Positions 38,065-47,127 of a stretch of DNA of 64,000 nt are shown piece after piece. The stretch's first letter is position 1; every line of letters begins with the position of its first letter. The stretch lies in assembly GCA_014802625.1 (NCBI GenBank), contig JAAVBX010000023.1, positions 92,669 to 156,668 of the forward strand, written 5' to 3'. The DNA is from a bacterium. GTDB taxonomy: Bacteria > Bacteroidota > Bacteroidia > Bacteroidales > Muribaculaceae. Position numbers and translations under genes: made by a program. The notes beneath the pieces are model-generated. The model was not told the origin of the DNA. It did not search any database and saw only the letters and a list, made by a program, of their open reading frames with translations.

Positions 38065-38954
38065 TGAATGACTACACAGCCCTGCGTGTTGACCTCTCTC
38101 CATGTGATACGGATACGACCGATCTTCTCGCGGCCTTTCTTGCAGATGCGGGATATGAATCATTCGAAGCCGACTCCGAAGGATTGACCGCATATATCCC
38201 CGTCGCGGGATTCGATGTTGAGACAGTCAAAAATATCCTTGATGATTTCCCGATGGAGGTCAAGGCTGATATTAGCCATGTCATTGTCGAGGGGAAGGAC
38301 TGGAATCGGGAATGGGAAAAGAATTACTTCCGTCCGATTGTAATCGACGATGAATGCGTAATCCACAGCACATTCCATACCGATGTGCCGGAAGCTCGCT
38401 ATGATATAGTCATAGATCCCAAGATGGCATTCGGCACGGGACATCATGCGACAACATCCATGATGATACGTCATCTGCTTGATCTTCCTGTGGAGAATGC
38501 TGTGGTGACCGATATGGGAAGCGGCACCGGTATCCTTGCCATTCTTGCCGCTATGCGAGGGGCTGTCTCTGTGGGGGCGATTGAAATCGATCCCGGCGCC
38601 TGTCGTAATGCTGAGGAGAATATTGCTCTGAATTCCGTATCGGTGAAAATGCTCGAAGGGGATGCCGCGCGTCTCAAGGAACTCCCTCAGGCAGATATCT
38701 TTTTGGCAAATATCAACCGCAATATTATTCTGGCAGACCTCGAACGTTATTCCAACGCCATATCCCCCGGCGGATTGCTCGTGATAAGTGGATTTTATGA
38801 AGCTGATATCCCGCTGATAGAAAGGTCGGCCGCTCTTTCCGGTTTTACAGTAGAGCAAAGTCTCACAATGCCCGACCCTAATCTCACTGAAGCTGATCCG
38901 GCCCTCTCCCATGGAAATTGGGCCTCTCTAAGACTCAGAAAACAGAATCGATAG
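38064..38954 (+). CDS. prmA: Ribosomal protein L11 methyltransferase
   Basis: DPKMAFGTGHHATTSMMIRHLL; VTDMGSGTGILAILAAMRGA; FLANINRNIIL. Confidence 0.95.
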   Translation: MNDYTALRVDLSPCDTDTTDLLAAFLADAGYESFEADSEGLTAYIPVAGFDVETVKNILDDFPMEVKADISHVIVEGKDWNREWEKNYFRPIVIDDECVIHSTFHTDVPEARYDIVIDPKMAFGTGHHATTSMMIRHLLDLPVENAVVTDMGSGTGILAILAAMRGAVSVGAIEIDPGACRNAEENIALNSVSVKMLEGDAARLKELPQADIFLANINRNIILADLERYSNAISPGGLLVISGFYEADIPLIERSAALSGFTVEQSLTMPDPNLTEADPALSHGNWASLRLRKQNR

Positions 38955-38980
38955 GAAATTTTTCTGTCATTAACAATTTT

Positions 38981-39019
38981 TATGGGGATTTGCATACCAA
39001 AAATTTGCAAATCCCCATA
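38981..39019. promoter_or_regulatory. 14-bp inverted repeat overlapping -33 box of sigma-factor promoter
   Basis: tatggggatttgca (38981-38994) / tgcaaatccccata (39006-39019). Confidence 0.8.
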
Positions 39020-39035
39020 AAGTTTTATATCTTTG
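39004..39035 (+). promoter_or_regulatory. Promoter of ECF sigma factor gene
   Basis: TTTG-N20-TATCTTTG. Confidence 0.7.
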
Positions 39036-39167
39036 CATTCATAAAGCTGCAATATATAATTAAACGCAGCCTGCCAAATAATATTATATCAAACTTAAAT
39101 TTTACTCACCATCAAACATCGGATGCCTATCGGAACTACTCTACCCAAACTTTAACATCTGAATAGA

Positions 39168-39758
39168 ATGGCAAATTTTCAAACCATGACCGACGAGCAG
39201 TTGGTCAAGGCTTATGCCCAAGGCAATAATGAGGCATTTGATACTCTTCTCAAAAGACATCAGGAAAGGGTCTTCAACTATATTCTCAGAATAATCAAGA
39301 ACGAAGATCTCGCCAACGACATATTTCAGGAGACTTTTGTCAAGGCAATCCTCACTATAAAGCAAGGACGATACACCGAGAATGGCAAATTCCCGGCATG
39401 GATATCGCGAATAGCTCATAATCTCATAATTGACTATTATCGTCAGGAAAAATCCGAGAATGTGCAATCCGCTGATGTTGAGGATGTCAATATCCTCAAT
39501 CGTAAAGATCTTTGCGAGGCAACCATCGAGGATGACATAATCTCCCAGCAGATTATAGATGATGTGCGTTATCTTATCCAGGAGCTTCCCGAACTCCAGA
39601 GAGAGGTGCTCGTGATGAGATATTATCAGAATATGTCGTTTAAGGAAATCGCCGAGAAAACCGGTGTCAGCATCAACACTGCCCTCGGACGCATGCGCTA
39701 TGCTATAATCAATCTGCGCAGAATTGCCAACGAGAAGGAAATCATCCTTACCCTCTGA
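39168..39758 (+). CDS. ECF-type RNA polymerase sigma-70 factor
   Basis: NNEAFDTLLKRHQERVFNYILRIIKNEDLANDIFQETFVK; FKEIAEKTGVSINTALGRMRYA. Confidence 0.95.
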   Translation: MANFQTMTDEQLVKAYAQGNNEAFDTLLKRHQERVFNYILRIIKNEDLANDIFQETFVKAILTIKQGRYTENGKFPAWISRIAHNLIIDYYRQEKSENVQSADVEDVNILNRKDLCEATIEDDIISQQIIDDVRYLIQELPELQREVLVMRYYQNMSFKEIAEKTGVSINTALGRMRYAIINLRRIANEKEIILTL

Positions 39759-39827
39759 GTTATTTCTCAAAGGGTATGGATGTTATTGTTTTTATTTGGG
39801 GGATATAATAAATCCATATCGAGGGCG

Positions 39828-39869
39828 TTATAAATGTGTATTTATCATCCAATAATAACACATTTATAA
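39828..39869. repeat. 12-bp perfect inverted repeat 5' of a small ORF
   Basis: ttataaatgtgt / acacatttataa. Confidence 0.85.
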
Positions 39870-39883
39870 AAAATTTTCCGCCT

Positions 39884-40036
39884 ATGGCTTTTGACTCTAC
39901 TCCTGACAATCTGACACCCGTGGCCCCCCGGCAGGCTAAATCCCCCAGAGTATCCACTCTAAATTTCATCCGTCAGTTTTCGCGTGCTTACGTCACCGTC
40001 TCCGGAACCACCCTTAATCAGTTGATTTGCAACTGA
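39884..40036 (+). CDS. Small protein, 50 aa
   Basis: MAFDSTPDNLTPVAPRQAKSPRVSTLNFIRQFSRAYVTVSGTTLNQLICN; resembles small STLNFIRQFAR-type ORFs of Bacteroidales (from memory, unchecked). Confidence 0.45.
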   Translation: MAFDSTPDNLTPVAPRQAKSPRVSTLNFIRQFSRAYVTVSGTTLNQLICN

Positions 40037-40040
40037 AGGA

Positions 40041-41372
40041 CTATCTCACAATGATTTTGCTACAGGCCTTATCCGCCGTCAGTATATAGACGCCCGGCAC
40101 TACGGAAAAATTCCAAGTGTCTCCGGAGCGGCTCGGCGCGATTGTCCCTCCGTGTAGTGAAAATAGCGAGGGGGTATCATCACTCCTTAATGTTATAACT
40201 CCTCCGTTGATGCTCACTTTAAGGGCGTCGTCAGCTGTTATGCTTTCCACTCCAACCGGAAATATGGCAGTCTCGCTGATTGTCGCGAACCGATTCCAGT
40301 AAGCCGCCATCTCATATCTACCTCCCGATCCTTCAGGCACCATAAGCAGTGCCCTCTCTTCCGTTTGTTTATCAAATGTATCCTGAAATATAGTCGGCGG
40401 GACATCAGGATGGCTATATACTGCCTCAAGCTCATTACAGCCGGAAAATGCTTGCTGACCCAGACATTCGGTCCCATGGTCAATTTCTACCCATTTCATT
40501 TTTGAGCATCCCGAGAAGGCATTTTTGCCCGCTTCCCTGACTCCTGTCAGGAATAGAGCGGTCAACGAACAAAGATGCTCGAATGCCCCATCCTCTATTA
40601 TTGCGTCGTGGCATTCCAGATTTACTGACTCCACCACGTTGCAATCGGAGAATGCACGTTCTCCGATAAGAGTCACACTCCCGGGGATGGAAATCTCTGT
40701 CAGATTCCTGCATCCTGCGAATGATCGTTGTCCAATCTCACGAAGACGCCGAGGCAACGTCAGGCTATTTAAACCCTCGCAATCATAGAAAGAGAAAGGC
40801 GGGATAATCTCTATTTCATCATTGAAAGAGACTTCAGCAAGCTGCGAACATCCCATGAAAACACCCTCTCCCGTTTCTCCCGCGTACGATGATAAATCAA
40901 GTCGTTCTATTCCCCTGCAGTAACTGAAGGCTCCACTACCGATTCGGTTTATTCCTTTCAATTCAAGATTCGGTCCCAGCGACAGACAGCCCGAAAATGC
41001 ATCATCTCCGATCCATTCAAGAGTCGCCGGTAGTGACACGTACCTTAACTCTGTACATCCATAGAAGGCTTTCTCCCCTATTCCGACAACTTTTATGGTG
41101 TTTCCCCGATACTCCACAACCTCCGGAATAACGTATTTTTCCGCCACATACCTATCCCCCTCCGGAGGACGGCACACTTCAGCATCATCCTCATTTAGTA
41201 TTGTGAAATACAATTCTCCTGATTGGAGGGTTTCGGCCTCCGCAGTTATTGCCAACCCCATACAAAAAGCGATTGCCATCGGCCGCATCAGACGGTTAGC
41301 AGGGCGACCGGACGATGATTTAATAGCGTGGAGTTTGAAGGGGTTTACCATATTGAATAATGTATTTGGCAT
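40041..41372 (-). CDS. BspA-like leucine-rich repeat surface protein
   Basis: Repeats IGEKAFYGCTELRYVSLPATLEWIGDDAFSGC...; signal peptide; C-terminal sorting-like segment VVPGVYILTADKACSKIIVR. Confidence 0.85.
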   Translation of the reverse strand: MPNTLFNMVNPFKLHAIKSSSGRPANRLMRPMAIAFCMGLAITAEAETLQSGELYFTILNEDDAEVCRPPEGDRYVAEKYVIPEVVEYRGNTIKVVGIGEKAFYGCTELRYVSLPATLEWIGDDAFSGCLSLGPNLELKGINRIGSGAFSYCRGIERLDLSSYAGETGEGVFMGCSQLAEVSFNDEIEIIPPFSFYDCEGLNSLTLPRRLREIGQRSFAGCRNLTEISIPGSVTLIGERAFSDCNVVESVNLECHDAIIEDGAFEHLCSLTALFLTGVREAGKNAFSGCSKMKWVEIDHGTECLGQQAFSGCNELEAVYSHPDVPPTIFQDTFDKQTEERALLMVPEGSGGRYEMAAYWNRFATISETAIFPVGVESITADDALKVSINGGVITLRSDDTPSLFSLHGGTIAPSRSGDTWNFSVVPGVYILTADKACSKIIVR

Positions 41373-41539
41373 ATCTTGGGAAGCGGCGGGCGCAACTTCT
41401 CTGCAAATTTAGCTATTTCTTTGGTTTTTCATATGTAATTGTCATAAAAAATTACTAACTTTGTAGTCAATCGGGGTCTCATGACGCCGTTCTATGGCCT
41501 TCGGCCGATTTATTATGAATTTTCACTCGTTTATATTGT

Positions 41540-43243
41540 ATGACGGAAATCATCGACGAAACCGCCGTTGTCAACGAAGGCGGACTTAACTTTATTGAAC
41601 AGGAAATCCAGCAGGATCTCGCCGCCGGCAAGAACGGAGGCCGACTCAATACACGTTTCCCGCCCGAACCGAACGGTTATCTTCACATTGGCCATGCCAA
41701 GGCTTTCATCATGGACTTCGGCGCGGCCGAAAAGTTTGGCGGAACATGTAATCTTCGTTTCGACGATACTAATCCGGCTAAGGAAGATAATGAATATGTC
41801 GAGGCTATCAAGCGTGATATCCATTGGCTTGGATATGACTGGGAAGACCGCCTCTATTATGCCAGCGACTATTTCCCTCAGCTTTTTGATCTCGCGGTGC
41901 GCATGATCAAGGAGGGTAAGGCCTATGTCGATGAACAGACCTCCGAGGAGATTGCGGCGCAGAAAGGCACTCCCACTCAGCCCGGACAAAATTCACCCTA
42001 CCGTGACCGTCCGATTGAGGAAAATCTCGATCTTTTCGAGCGTATGAACAAAGGTGAGTTCCCCGACGGCTCGATGGTGCTTCGTACCAAAATCGATATG
42101 GCCAGCGATAACATGCACTTCCGCGATCCGATCATGTATCGTATTATCCATACTCCGCACTGGCGCACGGGTGAGACTTGGAAGGTTTACCCCATGTATG
42201 ATTTCGCACATGGACAGAGCGACTACTTCGAGGGAGTGACCCACTCGATTTGTACGCTTGAGTTCGTTCCTCATCGCCCGCTATACGAGTGGTTTGTCAA
42301 GGAACTCGCTGATGAATCTTACTGTCCTCGTCAGATCGAGTTCAACCGTTTGAACCTCACTTATACCGTGATGAGCAAACGCAAGCTCCTGCAACTCGTA
42401 AAGGAGGGTCTTGTCAACGGTTGGGATGATCCTCGCATGCCCACTATATGCGGTCTGCGGCGCAGAGGATACACGCCGACTGCCATCAAGGACTTCGTGA
42501 ATCGTATCGGCTACACGAAATATGAGGCGCTTAATCACATTGAGCTCCTTGAGCATTCTGTGCGCGAAGATCTCAATAAGACTGCCACTCGTGTCAGCGC
42601 GGTAAAGAACCCTGTAAAGCTTATTCTGACCAATTATCCCGAAGGACAGACTGAGGAGATGTATATGGATAACAATCCTGAAAATCTCGCCGAAGGTCAA
42701 CACGCTATGCCGTTTAGCCGCGAGCTTTGGATTGAGCGCGAGGATTTCATGGAGAATCCCCCCAAGAAATTCTTCCGTCTCTCCCCTGATAAGGAAGTGC
42801 GTCTTAAAGGTGCCTATATTATCAAGTGTACAGGCGTCAAGAAGAATGAGAATGGTGAGATCGAGGAAATCTATGCGGAATATGATCCCGATACTCTCAG
42901 CGGACGTCCGGGTGCCGATCGCAAAGTTAAAGGTACCCTGCATTGGGTATCCGTGCCCACAGCTGTAAAAGCCGAGGTGCGCGACTATGATCGTCTTTTC
43001 GCTGTAGAGAATCCTTCGGCTGAGGAGGGTGACTTCCGGGATCTTCTCAATCCTGACTCTCTCAAGGTGCTTGACAATGTCATGATTGAACCATGGCTCG
43101 CCGAACGTGCGAAAGCCGGCGACCACTTCCAGTTCCAGCGGCTCGGCTACTACACCGTCGATCCCGATTCCACTCCGGACCACCTCGTATTCAACAAAAC
43201 GATCGGTCTGAAGGACACTTGGGCAAAGATTCAGAAGAAGTAA
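41540..43243 (+). CDS. glnS: Glutamine--tRNA ligase
   Basis: RFPPEPNGYLHIGHAKAFIMDFG; TYTVMSKRKLL; 567 aa. Confidence 0.96.
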   Translation: MTEIIDETAVVNEGGLNFIEQEIQQDLAAGKNGGRLNTRFPPEPNGYLHIGHAKAFIMDFGAAEKFGGTCNLRFDDTNPAKEDNEYVEAIKRDIHWLGYDWEDRLYYASDYFPQLFDLAVRMIKEGKAYVDEQTSEEIAAQKGTPTQPGQNSPYRDRPIEENLDLFERMNKGEFPDGSMVLRTKIDMASDNMHFRDPIMYRIIHTPHWRTGETWKVYPMYDFAHGQSDYFEGVTHSICTLEFVPHRPLYEWFVKELADESYCPRQIEFNRLNLTYTVMSKRKLLQLVKEGLVNGWDDPRMPTICGLRRRGYTPTAIKDFVNRIGYTKYEALNHIELLEHSVREDLNKTATRVSAVKNPVKLILTNYPEGQTEEMYMDNNPENLAEGQHAMPFSRELWIEREDFMENPPKKFFRLSPDKEVRLKGAYIIKCTGVKKNENGEIEEIYAEYDPDTLSGRPGADRKVKGTLHWVSVPTAVKAEVRDYDRLFAVENPSAEEGDFRDLLNPDSLKVLDNVMIEPWLAERAKAGDHFQFQRLGYYTVDPDSTPDHLVFNKTIGLKDTWAKIQKK

Positions 43244-43271
43244 AGCTTACACTATTATCTCAATACAATAA

Positions 43272-43317
43272 AATAAGAAAAGGTACTTAAGGAATTCCTT
43301 AAGTACCTTTTCTTATT
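43272..43317. terminator. 46-bp perfect palindrome, bidirectional terminator
   Basis: aataagaaaaggtacttaaggaattccttaagtaccttttcttatt between convergent glnS and dxs. Confidence 0.85.
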
Positions 43318-43342
43318 ATTATTCTATTGTCCGGAATATCTG

Positions 43343-45103
43343 TTATCTCGCTGCATGCGCAATCTGTTCAGGCTCCATACCGCATTCCGAAAGCAGTTCC
43401 TTGGCGGAAAAACGGTTCAAGAACTCCTTGGGCAACCCCAGATTGATTACTTTTACAGGATAATCTCCCATGTAGGAGGCTACTTTCTGACCGAATCCAC
43501 CATCTAAGATGCCATCCTCCGCTGTGATGATGAGGCGGTAATCCTTGAGAAGATCAAGCGTGGCCCCGTCAAGTGTTGAGAGATTTCGGGGATTGATAAG
43601 AGTGACTGCGATGCCCTCCTTCTCAAGAATATCGGCGGCTTTCTGCATATTGCCGAACATTGTGCCGGCTCCTATAAGCGCCACATCTCCACCTTTGCGC
43701 ACGATATCATATATCGGTTCGGAGTAATCCTCGAGAATCTCTATCTCTGAATTGGATGTCATACGGCCTCCCGGCACACGAATGATCGTCCCGGTTTTAT
43801 CCTGACGGACTGACCATTCAAGCATTGCTTCAAATTCTTCACGACATGTCGGGGCAAGAAACAGAAGGTTCGGTATGTTGGAAAGCAGCGCGATATCAAA
43901 AAATCCTAAATGAGTTTCGTCATTCATGCCGAACATGGATCCGTAGAATACCACGAAAGTTGCAGGCTGACGATTTAGGGCTATATCCTGACTGAATTGA
44001 TCATATGCTCTCTGGAGGAAGCTGCTCACAACGCCCATCACCGGTCGCACGCCGGCCTTGGCCAATCCGCTTGCCACATCGACTGCCGCTTGTTCGGCTA
44101 TGCCGACATCAATAAATTGCTTTCCCGCCTCGCGACGACGTGCCGCATCAAAACCGAGAACTCCCGGGGTGCCGGCAGTTATGGTAGCTATTTGGCGATT
44201 CTCTTTCATCATCGCCATCATCTTGCGTGCGAACAGTTCCGAATAATCAGTAGGTTCATCGCTCTCGGGCTGTTCGTTGAGTGGTGCTCCGGTCTGAGGA
44301 TTGAACGGCCCTGAATAGTGGAACTCCTCCTTATCCATTTCTGCTGCCGCCAGACCCATACCTTTCATCGTATTGATATGCACCACTACCGGAACGGGGG
44401 AATCCTTCACTGACCGGAACATATCAATAAGGCTTCTCAGGTCGTTGCCGTAATGCACATATCGGTAGGCGTAACCCATAGCGCGGAACAGGTTAGGTTC
44501 TGCCGTGCCGTTTGTATTGCGGAGGAGTCTCAGATCAGCATAAATGCCACCATGATTCTCGGCGATGCTCATCTGATTGTCATTGACCACTACAATAAAG
44601 TTCGAACCGAGGGTAGCGCCATAATCGAGACCTTCAAAGGCTACACCGCCACTGAGGGAGCCATCTCCTATGACCGCCACCACATTTTCCTTTCCCCCCT
44701 TGAGATCTCGCGCTTTAGCAAGTCCGGCCGCCAGAGCCACTGCTGAGGATGTGTGGCCAAGTGAGTAAAGATCATACTCGCTCTCTTTGGGATTAGTATA
44801 GCCGGTGACATCATCATAGTGTGCCGGATCTGTGAATGCCTGCATACGTCCGGTTATCATCTTATGCGGATACGTCTGATGGGAGACATCGAATACGATT
44901 TTGTCTTCCGGCGTATCGAAAACATAGTGTAGTGCCAGTACAGCCTCAACCATGCCGAGATTCGGACCGACATGTCCACCGTGTACTGATAATTTTCTGA
45001 TTAGGGCCTCGCGCATTTCAGAAGCCAACTGTCTTAATTCTTCAATGCTCATCTTTCGGATATCTGCCGGAGATGCGATAGATGAGAGATCAATTTCTGC
45101 CAT
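43343..45103 (-). CDS. dxs: 1-deoxy-D-xylulose-5-phosphate synthase
   Basis: Likely start MAEIDLSSIASPADI; HGGHVGPNLGMVEAVLALHYVF, GDGSLSGGVAFEGLDY, TTP-enzyme C-terminal domain. Confidence 0.95.
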   Translation of the reverse strand: MAEIDLSSIASPADIRKMSIEELRQLASEMREALIRKLSVHGGHVGPNLGMVEAVLALHYVFDTPEDKIVFDVSHQTYPHKMITGRMQAFTDPAHYDDVTGYTNPKESEYDLYSLGHTSSAVALAAGLAKARDLKGGKENVVAVIGDGSLSGGVAFEGLDYGATLGSNFIVVVNDNQMSIAENHGGIYADLRLLRNTNGTAEPNLFRAMGYAYRYVHYGNDLRSLIDMFRSVKDSPVPVVVHINTMKGMGLAAAEMDKEEFHYSGPFNPQTGAPLNEQPESDEPTDYSELFARKMMAMMKENRQIATITAGTPGVLGFDAARRREAGKQFIDVGIAEQAAVDVASGLAKAGVRPVMGVVSSFLQRAYDQFSQDIALNRQPATFVVFYGSMFGMNDETHLGFFDIALLSNIPNLLFLAPTCREEFEAMLEWSVRQDKTGTIIRVPGGRMTSNSEIEILEDYSEPIYDIVRKGGDVALIGAGTMFGNMQKAADILEKEGIAVTLINPRNLSTLDGATLDLLKDYRLIITAEDGILDGGFGQKVASYMGDYPVKVINLGLPKEFLNRFSAKELLSECGMEPEQIAHAAR

Positions 45104-45224
45104 TTCTATTTTCAATAAATGTGTTCTATCTAAATAACACTTGATGGATGGCAGTGTTTTGTGAACAGTCGGTATAATTCCCTTGTTAACGAAAATAAAC
45201 ATTATTTGTATTTAATTCTCAACG

Positions 45225-46922
45225 ATGGACTATTTTTTAGAACTCCTCAGGGATCATCCTGTGATACCTCTTTTCTTTACGCTGGGAGCCGGCTTTTGGC
45301 TGGGCCATCTTAAATTCAAATCATTTTCATTGGGTGCGGTCGCCGCAACTTTGCTTGTCGGCGTGATCGTAGGCCAGCTTGACATTCAGATTCCCTCTGA
45401 AGTGAAGAGTATATTCTTCATGCTGTTCCTGTTCTCTATAGGTTACAGTGTGGGGCCGCTCTTCTTCCGTTCATTCAAGGGAGCCGGACTGAAACAATTG
45501 GCGTTCGCACTGACCGGAGCTTTGGTAAGTGCGGGCACTGTGCTTCTCGCATGTAAAATAATGGGTTATGACAATGGAATCGGTGGTGGCTTGTTCGCGG
45601 GCTCACAGACTGCATCGGCCTCTCTCGGTGTTATGAGCGAGACATTGAAGGGGATGTCTATTCCTAAACCTGATTATGATGCCACTGTCGCTATGATTAC
45701 GACCTGCTACGCGGTGACATATATCTTCGGTACAATCGGCACTGCCTGGTTCCTTTCAAATGTCGGACCATGGTTGCTCGGTGGTTTGAATAAGGTGCTC
45801 GCCGAGACGGCTGCTATAGAGGCTGAACTCGATGACGGAGTGTATCAGCCCTCTGACGGTTTCATCAATGCTCGCCGTCCCGTCTCGTTCAGAGCCTTCA
45901 GGGCTGACGGGGACTTCTTTGCCCAACCTCGTACGGTATCTGATATTGATGGCTTTTTTGAGCAACATGGGTTGCGTGTGTTTGTCGAGCGTCTGAGAGT
46001 CAATGGTGAGATCTGTGAAGCTGACTCGGATGTATTGGTCAGTAAAGGAGACACTATCGTACTGAGTGCGAGAAGGGAGGTTATGGTCAATGAAGTCGCG
46101 AATCTTGGCACCGAGGTTGTAGATCCGGAACTTCTAAATTTCGGGGCGGAGCAGGTTGACGTTACTATTTCGAAATGTGGTCCCGATGGCATCACCTTCG
46201 GCGAACTTCGACAGAAACCCTATATGCGTGGTGTAATAGTCGCCTTTATCAAACGCACGGGAATGAATCTGCCCGGTAAGAATAAGCTAAAGTTGCAGCG
46301 CGGCGACGTGGTGACTCTTGTGGGTCTACCTGCGAATGTCGCGGAGGCAGCTAAAATGATAGGATTCGCCGATCGTGAGAGAACTGAGACGGATATGGTG
46401 GTTTTAGGATTCGGCATAGCTCTCGGTTGTCTGCTTGGTGTGTTGTCATTCAAGATTCATGGCATTCCCGTATCGCTCAGTTCAAGTGGCGGAGCATTGA
46501 TTGGAGGACTTATTCTCGGGTGGTTACGTGACCGGCGCCCCACATTCGGGCGCATACCGAAATCTGTTGTCTGGATGCTTGATAATTTGGGCCTGAATAT
46601 GTTTATTGCAGTTGTCGGAATCAATGCCGGCACGACTTTCCTCAGTGGACTGCATCAAGCCGGCTTCGGTTTATTCTTTGTCGGAATAATCTGTACGGTA
46701 GTTGCCTTGACTATCAACATTTTCATTGCCCGTAAGCTATTCAAGTTCTCCTCCCCTGAAACTCTCGGTTGCGTAGCCGGTGCGCGTTGTGGAGTCGCGT
46801 CGATCGGTGCCATTCAGGAGACTCTTCAGAGCAATGTCCCTATGATCGGATATACTGTAACATATGCGGCCGCCAATATAATATTGATTTTCGCGAGTCT
46901 CATCGTTCTGTTCCTTGCATGA
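45225..46922 (+). CDS. AspT/YidE/YbjL-family antiporter with TrkA-C-like domains
   Basis: 565 aa; two membrane repeats; VSKGDTIVLSARREV; LQRGDVVTLVGLP; GCVAGARCGVASIGAIQE. Confidence 0.85.
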   Translation: MDYFLELLRDHPVIPLFFTLGAGFWLGHLKFKSFSLGAVAATLLVGVIVGQLDIQIPSEVKSIFFMLFLFSIGYSVGPLFFRSFKGAGLKQLAFALTGALVSAGTVLLACKIMGYDNGIGGGLFAGSQTASASLGVMSETLKGMSIPKPDYDATVAMITTCYAVTYIFGTIGTAWFLSNVGPWLLGGLNKVLAETAAIEAELDDGVYQPSDGFINARRPVSFRAFRADGDFFAQPRTVSDIDGFFEQHGLRVFVERLRVNGEICEADSDVLVSKGDTIVLSARREVMVNEVANLGTEVVDPELLNFGAEQVDVTISKCGPDGITFGELRQKPYMRGVIVAFIKRTGMNLPGKNKLKLQRGDVVTLVGLPANVAEAAKMIGFADRERTETDMVVLGFGIALGCLLGVLSFKIHGIPVSLSSSGGALIGGLILGWLRDRRPTFGRIPKSVVWMLDNLGLNMFIAVVGINAGTTFLSGLHQAGFGLFFVGIICTVVALTINIFIARKLFKFSSPETLGCVAGARCGVASIGAIQETLQSNVPMIGYTVTYAAANIILIFASLIVLFLA

Positions 46923-46950
46923 CTCCGATAAAATCCTATTAACTTGAAAG

Positions 46951-46976
46951 CACCCGCCAATTATATGTGGCGGGTG
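46951..46976 (+). terminator. Intrinsic terminator
   Basis: cacccgcca-attatatg-tggcgggtg followed by ttatttttt. Confidence 0.85.
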
Positions 46977-47127
46977 TTATTTTTTAGTGGATTTTGATGA
47001 ATTTTTGCAAAATTTCTACAAAAGTTAAAATATTTTATTAACTTTGCATATAGATATTCGATCGGATACAAATCTATCCGCCGTGATATTCTTCAACACG
47101 ATATTCTTCACAAAGCATCTTTGAATT

